In this document: positions 34,271 through 43,770 of the stretch, in pieces
How the letters are laid out: each line of letters opens with the position of its first letter
How positions within the stretch are numbered: position 1 is the first letter of the stretch
DNA from: Ekhidna sp051379705
GTDB lineage: Bacteria; Bacteroidota; Bacteroidia; Cytophagales; Cyclobacteriaceae
DNA length: 64,000 nt
Direction of reading: 5' to 3'
Assembly (NCBI RefSeq): GCF_051379705.1
Contig: NZ_CP179868.1
Location: 248,001-312,000 of the forward strand
The notes under the pieces: model-generated
Databases searched by the model: none
What the model was told of the DNA's origin: nothing
The model's input: the letters and a program-made list of their open reading frames with translations, nothing else
Translations under genes and position numbers: made by a program

Positions 34271-35218
34271 TTAATCGATGCGGGTGATCTCAAACAATAA
34301 TGTACTGTATGGTGCGATTCGAGTGGCGTAATCCGGTATAATGGCGTCTTCAACTAAATCATCATTTATTGATGCCGGAATTACTAAGGCACTCTCTCTA
34401 TATCCTTGGGAAGAAGGAATCATCACCAGCGCCCGCTCTCCTGTCTGCATCAGTGAAACCGCAAACTCAAAACCAGTCAATAAGTCTCTGGGACTCCCTG
34501 ATCCATAAATCCATTCAAATCCACTATCACTTCCAAAAGAGGAATCGTCGATGAAACGGCCGGCATAGTCAACTACAATTGTATCACCGTTTAAGGGTGA
34601 TGGGCCGGTACCGGCTCGCAGGCGCTTAAAAGAAATTCCTGAAGCCGGAAAAAGAATAACACTATTAATAGGGTTTGCGACTGTATCATTTAGACTATTT
34701 GCTGTGACATAACTATCTATATCAACAAGCTCTTGAGCGAACAGGTCTGTTTCGGCATGAACGGCAGCTAATGTTATTTGTAAGTGAGCGATCAAATCCG
34801 GATCAATTGCTCCCGAAGTAAGGTCCTGATATGCTTGATCCGGTGGAAGAATGAAATTGTATATCTCTCCTACTCGCATAAGGCTAATTCCAAAGTCAGC
34901 ACCTAATGGATAAACAGCAGACGCTCCAACTTTGCAAATGAGTGAATCTCCGTTTGATCTTTGATGCTGGGCGATTATGTTCCCTGCTGGATCGCGTAGC
35001 GTATAATAGATGGCTGCTACGCTTCCGGCTACTGCCGGTGTTCCTGTAGGATTCAAGCTATCAGCATAATAATAAATTCCTGAATTATCCCGAGTGGCAG
35101 TAATATTCATGGTGTCTAACCATGCTTGAATTTCTTCATCTGCAGTTGTTAAGACGACACTGTCATTGCCACAAGAACTTAATAGTACTACAAAAACCAA
35201 TATGACTGTGTGTCTCAT
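34271..35218 (-). CDS. FKBP-type peptidyl-prolyl isomerase lipoprotein
   Basis: 315 residues from ATG 35218, chosen because it gives a clean lipoprotein signal (VLLSSC, Cys16); a TTG 15 bases upstream is also open. Two FKBP-like domains: a first one about 50-155 (GTPAVAGSVAAIYYTL..., degenerate) and a second about 195-315 (GDTIVVDYAGRF, LLTGFEFAVSLMQTGE, LLFEI). Bacteroidota use such lipoproteins for folding of exported proteins, as with the gliding protein GldI. It lies about 20 bp from both neighbours, so probably in an operon with the TerB-like and barrel genes. Confidence 0.88.
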   Translation of the reverse strand: MRHTVILVFVVLLSSCGNDSVVLTTADEEIQAWLDTMNITATRDNSGIYYYADSLNPTGTPAVAGSVAAIYYTLRDPAGNIIAQHQRSNGDSLICKVGASAVYPLGADFGISLMRVGEIYNFILPPDQAYQDLTSGAIDPDLIAHLQITLAAVHAETDLFAQELVDIDSYVTANSLNDTVANPINSVILFPASGISFKRLRAGTGPSPLNGDTIVVDYAGRFIDDSSFGSDSGFEWIYGSGSPRDLLTGFEFAVSLMQTGERALVMIPSSQGYRESALVIPASINDDLVEDAIIPDYATRIAPYSTLLFEITRID

Positions 35219-35252
35219 CACTACCACCAACAACGTTTAAGAATTGGATAGA

Positions 35253-35864
35253 TTATTTGAAGGTCTTACAAAACATCTGAAAAACAGGAATCTTATCTAA
35301 TTCCAGCTTCTCACCTATCAGTATCATTCGTTGGTATTCTTCCTTTCCAATCTTATGATTTTGATTTATAATATCTTCATCATTTTCAAGAAAGAAGCTT
35401 GCAATGAATCGAATGAGCAAGTAAGGTGAATGAAGCACTGCTTGTCTGTATTCATTATAATCTACATCACCTTCGCCAGGCGGTCGGCCTAGATCCAGTT
35501 CATTGATCCCACAAGTAACCTTGATAGTCTCCTTCAAAACAGCCATGAATTTGTCAGACCAGTTGTAATAATTCTTAATTAAGAATTTCATAGCATAAAC
35601 TACCGGATCTTTTTTCATGAAGTATCCTCCTTTTGAAAGCTTTCTAGCTTTTTTATTTAATGCCATTTCTTCAAAAAGCGTGATTTTTCCATCAGCCATA
35701 GCAATCCCAATGGTAGGTGCCATGATGATTAATGAGAAAAAATCTTCATCATTGATTTCCAGATAAGGTGCTTCGGTTTTTAAGAAATCCTTTTTTAAGG
35801 TTTTGGTAGCTTCCTTTACTTCAGGATACTCAATCATGGATTCAATTTCGTACTCGGTGAACAT
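35253..35864 (-). CDS. TerB-like domain protein
   Basis: 203 residues, no signal peptide or membrane segment, so cytoplasmic. The segment GIAMADGKITLFEEMALNKKARKL (about 52-75) resembles the TerB tellurite-resistance fold (ADG-x-(I/V)-x-x-x-E). The rest is helical. Metal binding by such folds is suspected in the family. Transcribed with the FKBP lipoprotein gene downstream (34 bp to that ATG). Confidence 0.6.
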   Translation of the reverse strand: MFTEYEIESMIEYPEVKEATKTLKKDFLKTEAPYLEINDEDFFSLIIMAPTIGIAMADGKITLFEEMALNKKARKLSKGGYFMKKDPVVYAMKFLIKNYYNWSDKFMAVLKETIKVTCGINELDLGRPPGEGDVDYNEYRQAVLHSPYLLIRFIASFFLENDEDIINQNHKIGKEEYQRMILIGEKLELDKIPVFQMFCKTFK

Positions 35865-35971
35865 ATTAGGGTGCGGTTAATTAATCAACCTCAAAATAAA
35901 CCCTTTTAACTAAATAGGGAAAAGTACAGGTCTATTAATTGTAAGAATTATTTTCGCTCAAAACAGAAAAG

Positions 35972-36265
35972 ATGATAGATAAGAATATTCAGCTAGCTAT
36001 TCAAGTTGTTCCGCTAGAACGCGAAGGTGATGTTTATAAGAAAATTGATGCTGCGATCGAGGTAATTCAAAAGTCAGGAGTTGAGTATATGATAACGCCA
36101 ATGGAGACCGTGATGCAGGGGCCATATGATAAATTGCAGGAAGTTGCCAAAGATGCGCAGCAAGCGCTGGTGGATGCCGGGTGTAAGGAGTTTTTAGTCA
36201 ACATAAAAATGCATATCCGGACGGATAATGATGTGACGATGGAAGAGAAAAGACTAGATCGCTGA
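35972..36265 (+). CDS. Thiamine-binding (MTH1187/YqgV, DUF77) protein
   Basis: 97 residues with the compact alpha/beta fold signature of the DUF77 family: IQLAIQVVPLE, AIEVIQKSGVEYMITPMETVMQG and CKEFLVNIKMHIR. Members bind thiamine or related pyrimidines in the cytoplasm. Divergent from the TerB-like gene, convergent with the following lipoprotein gene (1-bp gap between the stops). Confidence 0.85.
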   Translation: MIDKNIQLAIQVVPLEREGDVYKKIDAAIEVIQKSGVEYMITPMETVMQGPYDKLQEVAKDAQQALVDAGCKEFLVNIKMHIRTDNDVTMEEKRLDR

Positions 36266-36266
36266 T

Positions 36267-37664
36267 TTAGAAAGCAATATTACTCTCCAGCGACTGATAC
36301 GTCTGGAATTGAGTTGAGCCATTTTGTCCAACAAACTTGAATGTTTGCTCACTGCTACCTGAGGCTTTTGGAGTTTCTGTATGAAGCACTATTTCATTCT
36401 CTCCTTCCTTCAATGGAATTCTACTGTAGTAAATGCTGTGAGGGATTGTCTGCCAGTTTCGTGTGTCTGCCTGCTCCGAAGCAAAGTTTACAAGCCCTAC
36501 TAAAAATCCCAGTGTTTCGTCTTCCTTCCGTACTTGCTTTTCGATCATCTTCTTCAGTGCTACCCGTAACAACCCTTTCCCTAATTCTTCGAGCATTCGC
36601 TCACGTAATGTCTTAAATGCGATGGCATTTATGTCTTCTGCCTTCTCTAACGGGTAGTAATAATTATCAACCTCTAAGCTCGCAGACATGAAAAACGGTT
36701 CTCTTTCCACATACTTTGGAAAAGCCACTCTTGTTCCTGTTAGATCGGTAATGCTGGCATTTCCATCTTCGTTAGTGTCGTAGAAAAAGGGGAAGTTGAG
36801 TCCGAATTCTTCATTCTGAAAAAAGACTTGTCCTCCCTCTCCTTTCACAGCTACAAAGTTGATGGACCACTCATCTTTAACGGGAGCCAATCCATTGTGC
36901 CAAAAGAATACAAGTTCTCCACCTTCGGAAGGCGGTAGAGCCACATATTCCATTCCAAACTCCTTGCTATACATGTCGAGTTCCGTGGGGAATCCAGCTA
37001 AAGAAGCAGTCCTCAAGAGGTCCTTTTTGAGCTGCTCCGGAACTGTCATTCCGAACATCTCTGAATATTCTTTTTGGTATATCTCTAAAGAGTTTCTGTA
37101 GGCAATAAAGGCATTGTTATAATCACCTGAAGCATCATATATGATTCCCATCAGGTTGTGAACGAAGGCGTCTTTCTGATACTTACTTTCAGAAACATAC
37201 TTATCCCCCAACTCGAACAATCGCTGATTCAACCTGCGGCATTCAACCAGGGCCGATTCATAGTTTCCAAGTTTCAGATAATTAAGCGCTTTGTAATAAA
37301 GCAACATGAGATGCTCATGATCTTCACCCGGGTAAACAATCAGGTTTGGATTGAGAAAATAGGATGCGGCAAAATTGAGGTAATTCTTATGATAGTCCTC
37401 TCCGAACAAATACGCTTGCTCCAACCAGTTATTACTTTCCTCATAATTACCTAAAAGATGCTCTACTACACCTTGATTGGCATAATATAGAAATCGTGTC
37501 TTACTCTTTGCTGCTTTCTTATTTTGGTCAAGAATACTGGCTGCCTGCTCAATATTTCCCTGCTCAAAATTCTTATTGAATTCATAATTCAGCTGATAGA
37601 AAGAAGCACAGCTTGAGAGTACAATGAGTATTGCAAATGAAAATATGGTCTTAGTTGAAACCAT
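36267..37664 (-). CDS. COG3014-type TPR lipoprotein
   Basis: 465 residues; lipobox VLSSC (Cys19), then helical TPR-like repeats (about 25-240) and a beta-rich C-terminal half with ...REPFFMSASLEVDNYYYPLEKA.... This matches the COG3014 lipoproteins that are found next to LpoB-like genes. The LpoB-like gene lies directly upstream on the same strand, with a terminator hairpin between them, so the two could be uncoupled or partly read through. A role in envelope or peptidoglycan synthesis control is inference from this pairing. Confidence 0.82.
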   Translation of the reverse strand: MVSTKTIFSFAILIVLSSCASFYQLNYEFNKNFEQGNIEQAASILDQNKKAAKSKTRFLYYANQGVVEHLLGNYEESNNWLEQAYLFGEDYHKNYLNFAASYFLNPNLIVYPGEDHEHLMLLYYKALNYLKLGNYESALVECRRLNQRLFELGDKYVSESKYQKDAFVHNLMGIIYDASGDYNNAFIAYRNSLEIYQKEYSEMFGMTVPEQLKKDLLRTASLAGFPTELDMYSKEFGMEYVALPPSEGGELVFFWHNGLAPVKDEWSINFVAVKGEGGQVFFQNEEFGLNFPFFYDTNEDGNASITDLTGTRVAFPKYVEREPFFMSASLEVDNYYYPLEKAEDINAIAFKTLRERMLEELGKGLLRVALKKMIEKQVRKEDETLGFLVGLVNFASEQADTRNWQTIPHSIYYSRIPLKEGENEIVLHTETPKASGSSEQTFKFVGQNGSTQFQTYQSLESNIAF

Positions 37665-37695
37665 GTATAGATGTGGTGATTTATAAGGAGAGAGT

Positions 37696-37730
37696 TAAAA
37701 AAAGCAACAGGCTTATGTGAGTGAGCCTGT
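37696..37730 (-). terminator. Terminator between the LpoB-like and TPR lipoprotein genes
   Basis: ACAGGCT (37707-37713) pairs with AGCCTGT (37724-37730), loop of 10. In the minus direction a run of seven T follows after GC. It would end the LpoB-like transcript before the downstream gene. Confidence 0.75.
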
Positions 37731-37744
37731 CGCTATCAATGGTA

Positions 37745-38329
37745 CTAGTTCTTAATGTACTTCTTGATTTCTTTGTCTCCGAGCCAAACTTTCTCGTTGG
37801 TTTCTATGCTCACCAACTCCAGATTGACTTTGTAGTTCACCACTTTTTCCTTCTTATAAGAGTCGGTTACGGCAGTAATTACTCCAAACATCATAAAGTC
37901 TGCTCCTAGCTCTTTTCCCCATTGCGCTTGAGTCTCAGGAGAAGCAAACTCTCCTTGCTCTGCGCGCTCTTGACGCAGCTTCTCACGAAAATCAGAATTG
38001 GACACCACTCGTACAAAACCCGAATTGATGAATTCTCTTTCTATGTCCTTAATGAAGGTTTCAGCTTCGATATGCTCGGAGCTTTTATTCTGAACGTATC
38101 CGACAATTACTACCGGCTTACGATCGTTTTCTATTTTGAAGTTGTTATGCCACGGCCTGCCAGTGACATCCTGAATCATTTCTTCAGCTACTAACTTAGA
38201 GTCGGTATCGTTCCAACGACCGCTGAGATCTACCTGCTGGTCTGGATTGATACGTGTGACTTGTCTATTGCAAGAGGCTAGAACGACTACAGCCAATACT
38301 AGCATGGATAATTGAGTGATTTTTTTCAT
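37745..38329 (-). CDS. LpoB-like penicillin-binding-protein activator lipoprotein
   Basis: 194 residues, lipobox VLASC (Cys20). The body resembles LpoB/PF13036: DLSGRWNDTDSKLVAEEMIQD at the start of the mature domain, KPVVIVGYVQNKSSEHI, ELGADFMMFGVI and the closing VWLGDKEIKKYIK. E. coli LpoB reaches across the periplasm to activate PBP1b; here the linker is short, so the mode of action may differ. Exact TATCTTTG -7 element 22 bases upstream. Confidence 0.85.
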   Translation of the reverse strand: MKKITQLSMLVLAVVVLASCNRQVTRINPDQQVDLSGRWNDTDSKLVAEEMIQDVTGRPWHNNFKIENDRKPVVIVGYVQNKSSEHIEAETFIKDIEREFINSGFVRVVSNSDFREKLRQERAEQGEFASPETQAQWGKELGADFMMFGVITAVTDSYKKEKVVNYKVNLELVSIETNEKVWLGDKEIKKYIKN

Positions 38330-38351
38330 TTTTATTAAGCTATTCGTAAAA

Positions 38352-38359
38352 CAAAGATA
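38352..38359 (-). promoter_or_regulatory. -7 promoter element of the LpoB-like gene
   Basis: The minus strand reads TATCTTTG, an exact match to TAnnTTTG, 22 bases before the ATG at 38329. The -33 region is weak. Confidence 0.45.
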
Positions 38360-38372
38360 GGTGATCCTTCAC

Positions 38373-40784
38373 CTAAAAGTCTGCTGAAATTCTGAAATTC
38401 AAAAACCTTGCCGATAATGAATTAGGTATAGCTAGTTGTGCTCCGGTCACGTCTTGTATCCATGAATATGATAAGGTGTTATCTGCGCCTAAGACATTTA
38501 ACACTTCAGCCCTTAACCATAAGGTTTTCAAATACTTATGATTAGTTAGTTCAAATGATTTCGACAACCCAATATCCACTCTATAGTATTCATCTCCCGA
38601 AAAAATATTTCTTGCATTTATTTCATTAGGTGGTCCTAATGGATAGCCGGAACCAAACACTGAGTTGACATAAACTCGCATGCTTGGATCATTCGGCAGG
38701 TGATCTTCGAAGTAAAATGCCAGATTTATGCGTTGATCTGATGGTCTTCTAATGAATCCTTTGTCATCCTCAGCAATATCTTCCTGGGTATTTAAAATCC
38801 CTAAGCTGAACCAGGATTGCGTACCTGGAATGAATTCGCCATTAATCCTAAAATCAAATCCATAGGCTATTGCTTTTGCGTCATTATTCGCAAAATATCG
38901 TAATCGCACATTGTCTATATCGTATGCTATTACATTATCGAGTGTCTTATAATACACCTCCGTGGAGAATAAGAATGGTCGGTTCCACCAGCTTAATACC
39001 CTTTCCATGGCACCGATGATATGAATCGATTGCTGAGCTTCGACATCTTCTCGGATTGCTCCAGTCTGGTCTCTGAGCTCACGATAAAACGGAGGCTGAC
39101 TATACTTTCCTATTGAGAGTCTAAATGATGTTTCACGTTCCCAATTGGGTTTAAATCGATATATCAATCGTGGACTAACCAACGTCTCGCCATTGTAGTC
39201 TAAATGATTTAGCCTCACTCCTACATTTACTGCATGCATGGAGTCTTTGGTGAAAATGGTGGTTTGTAAGTACCCGGTAATAGAAGTGGTGTTGAGTTCA
39301 AGTTCGTTGAATGTGCTCTCATTTACATTCACGAATCCAGCTGAGTCTAAAAATGAGTATTCATTCAGTTCGTCATTAATGATATTTCGATTCAATCCAA
39401 CACCTGCCTCTAAGATGGACCAATCAGACATCAGGTATTCATTACGCCATTCAGCATTGTAAATCTGCGCTTCTAACTTGTTTCTCCCGTAATTAAAATT
39501 GGTACCTATGCCACGAACTACCACGCATTCATTGAAGCTATTAGATCCTGGATTGTTGTCTACATCGCAAATTCGATAGGCTCCTTCTACGTTATAGTTT
39601 TCTCGCTCAGACGTATATACGCCAGAAAAAATCCATCGGCTCAAAAACTTGTTTGACCAACGGTGAGAGAGATTAAATCCACTTTGATAGGTATCATAAT
39701 CGAGCTTCTCTCTTCCATCAAAGGCAGTCTGTACACGCAGGTTTTGAGAAACGGATCCAAACTCTGTGGTTTGAGATTCCGGTAGCGTCAAGTACCTGTT
39801 TCTCCCGTATGCCAGCAACCAGTTGAGTTTGGTTCGATTGATTTGTTGACTATTATTACCCGAAAGGTCAAAGGTGAAAAAGGCTTGAGCGTCTGTATAT
39901 GAAGGTAGATATTGTCCGTCTGTCTCAAGGGTGTTTAGTAAGTACCGCGAATCCCGGTGACGTGCACCAAATAAATATTGAATATTGTCGTCTACGCGAT
40001 TGCCTATAAAGGCTGTTCCACCTAGTAGTCCAAAATTAATCTGACCTTCTAATGATTCAGGCTCTTTGTAGTCGATATTCAGAGATGAAGAAAGCTTATC
40101 TCCATACTTGGGTTCCCATCCACCTGCATAAAAGCTAATATCACCAACCAGATCCGGATTGACAAAGCTGAGGCCTTCCTGACGACCAGCGTTGGCAAGG
40201 AAAGGACGATATACCGGAATGTCATTTACATAAACAAGGTTTTCATCAAAGTTGCCACCTCGCACATTGTATGCTGATGATAGCTCGTTATTTCCGGCTA
40301 CACCAGGTAATGTCAATAAAACCTTATTGAAATCACCAAATGCAGATGGTAAGTTTTGTGCCGACTTGGGATCGATTTTAGCAGCTGGATCAATGGCATC
40401 TTTCTCCCGCTCGCCTTCTACTTGAACGTCTTCCAACTGTGTTGCCTGAGGCTTCATCGTGACAATGAAATCGCTAACATCAGTTGGAATATTACTCAGT
40501 TCGTAGGTACCATACTGCACATGGGAGAAAATAAGATCATACCTTCCTGAGGCGATTTCGAGAAGAAAATACCCATTGGCATTGGAAATAGTACCTATCG
40601 TTCGATTGGATTTGACGATTACATTGACCGCCGGAATCGGATCACCGTTTTCATCAACTACTCTACCTTCAATTACATCTTGTTGGGCATGGAGTGAGAA
40701 ACTCAGTAAAGCCAGGATTAGTAAAATCAGTGATTTCAACTGATTAGGATTTTTTGAGATTTGCGATGGTTTGGGCTGGATCAT
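38373..40784 (-). CDS. TonB-dependent outer-membrane receptor
   Basis: About 803 residues from ATG 40784. A TTG at 40739, four bases after rpe, would give an even cleaner signal peptide (MKSLILLILALLSFSLHAQ when initiated with Met) without overlapping rpe; the start is therefore uncertain. Order of parts: signal peptide, carboxypeptidase-regulatory-like beta-sandwich (IEGRVVDENGDPIPAVNV...), plug domain (LPSAFGDFNKVLLTLPGVAGNNELSSAYNVRGG...) and a 22-strand-type barrel ending in a terminal aromatic (RISADF). It imports an unknown ligand with TonB energy. No SusD partner is adjacent. Confidence 0.9.
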   Translation of the reverse strand: MIQPKPSQISKNPNQLKSLILLILALLSFSLHAQQDVIEGRVVDENGDPIPAVNVIVKSNRTIGTISNANGYFLLEIASGRYDLIFSHVQYGTYELSNIPTDVSDFIVTMKPQATQLEDVQVEGEREKDAIDPAAKIDPKSAQNLPSAFGDFNKVLLTLPGVAGNNELSSAYNVRGGNFDENLVYVNDIPVYRPFLANAGRQEGLSFVNPDLVGDISFYAGGWEPKYGDKLSSSLNIDYKEPESLEGQINFGLLGGTAFIGNRVDDNIQYLFGARHRDSRYLLNTLETDGQYLPSYTDAQAFFTFDLSGNNSQQINRTKLNWLLAYGRNRYLTLPESQTTEFGSVSQNLRVQTAFDGREKLDYDTYQSGFNLSHRWSNKFLSRWIFSGVYTSERENYNVEGAYRICDVDNNPGSNSFNECVVVRGIGTNFNYGRNKLEAQIYNAEWRNEYLMSDWSILEAGVGLNRNIINDELNEYSFLDSAGFVNVNESTFNELELNTTSITGYLQTTIFTKDSMHAVNVGVRLNHLDYNGETLVSPRLIYRFKPNWERETSFRLSIGKYSQPPFYRELRDQTGAIREDVEAQQSIHIIGAMERVLSWWNRPFLFSTEVYYKTLDNVIAYDIDNVRLRYFANNDAKAIAYGFDFRINGEFIPGTQSWFSLGILNTQEDIAEDDKGFIRRPSDQRINLAFYFEDHLPNDPSMRVYVNSVFGSGYPLGPPNEINARNIFSGDEYYRVDIGLSKSFELTNHKYLKTLWLRAEVLNVLGADNTLSYSWIQDVTGAQLAIPNSLSARFLNFRISADF

Positions 40785-41397
40785 CTGATTTAAAAACGAA
40801 ACTTCCGGCCACAAGCATATCCGCTCCGGCATTAAAAAGTTCGCCAGCATTCTGATCATTTACTCCTCCGTCAATTTCAATAATGATCTCCGGGTTAATC
40901 TGATCCACCATTTTCTTAAGCTTTCTCGTTTTATCAAAAGTGGTTTCTATAAACTTTTGCCCTCCAAACCCCGGATTTACTGACATTAACAAAACCAGAT
41001 CTACATAAGGAAGGATTTCTTCTAATGAGCTTACAGGCGTATGAGGATTAATAACTACTCCGGCCTTAGCTCCTAGTCTTCTAATTTCTGTAACCGTGCG
41101 ATGCAAATGTCTGCAAGCTTCCTGGTGTACTGTGATTATCTCAGCTCCGGCCTTCATGCAATCTTCGAGATATGGATCGGCATGTTCGATCATTAGGTGA
41201 TAATCCATCGGCTTTTTCGCATGCTTATGAATAGCCTTACAAACCGGAAAGCCAAAAGAAATATTGGGAACGAAGACGCCATCCATGATATCAATGTGGA
41301 TGTAATCTGCTTCGCTTTGATTGAGCATTTCTACTTCTTGCTGAATATTGCCAAAGTCGGCTGCAAGAAATGAAGGGGCGATTAGTTTCTTTGACAT
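40744..41397 (-). CDS. rpe: Ribulose-phosphate 3-epimerase
   Basis: 217 residues, the usual length. It interconverts ribulose-5-phosphate and xylulose-5-phosphate in the pentose phosphate pathway. Family signatures: APSFLAADFGNI, DIMDGVFVPNISFG (metal-binding Asp/His), DYHLMIEHADPY, MSVNPGFGGQKF and EIDGGVN. It starts at the last base of the subtilase stop and probably shares its transcript. Confidence 0.97.
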   Translation of the reverse strand: MSKKLIAPSFLAADFGNIQQEVEMLNQSEADYIHIDIMDGVFVPNISFGFPVCKAIHKHAKKPMDYHLMIEHADPYLEDCMKAGAEIITVHQEACRHLHRTVTEIRRLGAKAGVVINPHTPVSSLEEILPYVDLVLLMSVNPGFGGQKFIETTFDKTRKLKKMVDQINPEIIIEIDGGVNDQNAGELFNAGADMLVAGSFVFKSDDPAQTIANLKKS

Positions 41398-43055
41398 TAG
41401 AAGTTTACAAGTTTGACGACTTTCTGATTATTTCCTATTTGCAAGAATAAGAAATAAACTCCTTGTTGGCTACCATCAATCGTCAATTCCATTTTTTCCT
41501 TGATTTCACTCTTCCTGAATTCGCGTTGAAAGATCAAACTTCCTTTTGGGTCCATGATACGAATGCTCATTCCTTCTCTAAACTTTCCATCTGTAATTAG
41601 GAACAGTGTATCACCATTAAAAGGATTGGGATAAAAAGTCACTTTATCATTCAGGATATCATTTACATTAAGCGCCCTTACATCTTTAGCGAACGTATAG
41701 TTCGGAACTCCATTTCCTAATAATGAATCTGGTTTGCCAGCTTGGTGAGCTGAGGTCTTTATCGCTGTGATAACTTCATTCACTGTTCGTTCAGGATTTA
41801 GTTGCCATATGCATGCAGCAAATCCTGCGATCAATGGTGAAGCAAAGCTTGTTCCGCTGCCTCTGGAAATCGTACCATCTCCTCTCATCACAGTTGTTGC
41901 CGCTCCAAATGCTGCTACATCAGGTTTAATTCTACCATCTGCAGTATTGCCAACGGAACTGAATGAAGAATAAGAGAAATCCGGATTTGCACTCCCCACT
42001 GTAAGAACACCTTTTGCATCTGCTGGTGGAGTAATTCGCCTCCAGCTCTTGTTTCCTTCATTCCCGGCACTTATCGTTACAATCATTCCTTTGTCAGCTG
42101 CCCACTTTGCTGCTCTTGATACAATGGTGGTTTCACCATCCATGTCTTCAAACGTGTAGTTATGACTACTTATATCAAACAGTCGATAGCCTAAGGACCC
42201 ATTGATTACATCTGCTCCTAAACTATCGGCGAATTCAGCGCCAAGAAGCCAGTTGTATTCTTCCAGGGTGTTTTCAGCTTGATTATCTTCTGTAATGCAC
42301 AAGATATAATTTGCCTCAGGAGCAATACCAATCAAGTGACCATCCTCAGACTCAAAATCTGAAGCTATAATTGAGAAAACCGAAGTGCCATGACTTCCAA
42401 ACTGGAATACATTGCCCGAATTCTGAACAAAATCTTTAGTGGCAATAATCTGATTGTTTTCCCATAAATGTTGAAAGGGTACGTATTTATCCACGCCTGT
42501 GAAACCATTATCCAGCACAGCAATGATCATTCCTTGCCCTTTGATATCTTCAGCATGCATCTGATCAGCTGCCAACATCATCAACTGAATGTCCGAATCA
42601 CCGCTTACTGATGGTGGGTCCAGAAATTCGGTGGGCGATTCAAATGGAGTTTTATCATTGCTAAGGCGAGTAGTATCTGCGATCCAAGCGATGCTATCCA
42701 CAAAATCAAGTGACTCTACTTCATCTAATAGTGTTGTATCAATATTGACAAGTGCTCCGTTCAGCCATCTGGAAGTGAAGTAAACCCCGACTCCATAATC
42801 TCTAAGTCCTTGTGTATAGCTTGGATTAACAGGTAAGTCTGAATCGTCTATACCTATGTTTTGCTTGGCTCTGCGATCTATGGACCTTTGTGTAAGAAAT
42901 TCTTGCGGATTTGAGATAGAATATGGATAGTTATCTCCCGCTTTGTCAGCGAAATAAATGAAATATCTATTGACTTTACTTATCTCATCTTCACCCTGAG
43001 AAAGTGATTTGAAACTAAACAGCAATAAACATACGATCAAAAGACTATTCCTCAT
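41397..43055 (-). CDS. Subtilisin-like serine protease with T9SS sorting tail
   Basis: 552 residues from ATG 43055 (a TTG 12 bases earlier is open). Signal peptide, a propeptide-like region, then an S8 catalytic domain with Asp182 (AVLDNGFTG), His222 (FGSHGTSV) and Ser403 (GSGTSFASP), all present. The final ~80 residues (YPNPF...GVYFLFL...VKLVNF) are a type A C-terminal domain that directs secretion through the type IX system to the cell surface. Overlaps the upstream lipoprotein gene by 11 bp. Confidence 0.95.
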   Translation of the reverse strand: MRNSLLIVCLLLFSFKSLSQGEDEISKVNRYFIYFADKAGDNYPYSISNPQEFLTQRSIDRRAKQNIGIDDSDLPVNPSYTQGLRDYGVGVYFTSRWLNGALVNIDTTLLDEVESLDFVDSIAWIADTTRLSNDKTPFESPTEFLDPPSVSGDSDIQLMMLAADQMHAEDIKGQGMIIAVLDNGFTGVDKYVPFQHLWENNQIIATKDFVQNSGNVFQFGSHGTSVFSIIASDFESEDGHLIGIAPEANYILCITEDNQAENTLEEYNWLLGAEFADSLGADVINGSLGYRLFDISSHNYTFEDMDGETTIVSRAAKWAADKGMIVTISAGNEGNKSWRRITPPADAKGVLTVGSANPDFSYSSFSSVGNTADGRIKPDVAAFGAATTVMRGDGTISRGSGTSFASPLIAGFAACIWQLNPERTVNEVITAIKTSAHQAGKPDSLLGNGVPNYTFAKDVRALNVNDILNDKVTFYPNPFNGDTLFLITDGKFREGMSIRIMDPKGSLIFQREFRKSEIKEKMELTIDGSQQGVYFLFLQIGNNQKVVKLVNF

Positions 43056-43770
43056 TTCCTGTTTCAATTAATGTCTGCTTGAGCGATCGTCCTCCAATTA
43101 CCTCACCAAAATCTGCTCCGCAATCGCTTGAAGTACACTTCTTTTGTGTTAAGTAATCCTTTTCTACCAACCCCACTCCTTCTACATAGACCTCACTGCG
43201 CAAATCTACACCGGTCACATTTTCTTCAATATCCTCAATTATCAGTCTTATATGATTTTCCGAACCAATAGAATCAATTATCGGATCTGCAGCAGATTGA
43301 TAGTAGTAAGTAAGCTCGCTCCTACTGTTTAAACTGTTTCCATCCCATTCTCTGCCTTCTGTTACAGGAAAGGTCAATTTGATAAAAGGAATGTTGTTTT
43401 CGGTGATGGATAGATAACTAGATGTTCGCGTAACGATCCAAACTGAATCACTTTCCCAGTTGCTCATTGCATTTACTCTGATATCACGCCTAAGCAAATA
43501 AGAGGTTTGGTCAATGGATTGAATTGAGTCGAAAATGGTTTCCTTTAGCTGATAGGTTGTAGTATCAAAACCACTCACTAGATATCGGATCTCCTCTACA
43601 TCATAAACTCGATATTGACCTACTATTAGCGGGTAAAACTCATACCCGAGTGCGTCAGGCCCTAAATCTTTAGATTCGTTGCAAGATGTAATAATCACAG
43701 ATATCAAAAGCGCGAAAAAGCTTCTCAATATCCATTTTAATGAACTTAAACTATCTGTGATTGATCTCAA
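43045..43770 (-). CDS. Hypothetical lipoprotein
   Basis: 241 residues with signal and lipobox VIITSC (Cys30 from the TTG at 43770; a later TTG at 43728 would leave a shorter n-region). No ATG is available, so initiation is at a TTG overlapping the mnmA stop as TTGA. The mature part is beta-rich with two cysteines near the end (KKCTSSDCGADFG). No family recognised. Located between mnmA and the subtilase gene in one operon. Confidence 0.72.
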   Translation of the reverse strand: MRSITDSLSSLKWILRSFFALLISVIITSCNESKDLGPDALGYEFYPLIVGQYRVYDVEEIRYLVSGFDTTTYQLKETIFDSIQSIDQTSYLLRRDIRVNAMSNWESDSVWIVTRTSSYLSITENNIPFIKLTFPVTEGREWDGNSLNSRSELTYYYQSAADPIIDSIGSENHIRLIIEDIEENVTGVDLRSEVYVEGVGLVEKDYLTQKKCTSSDCGADFGEVIGGRSLKQTLIETGNEE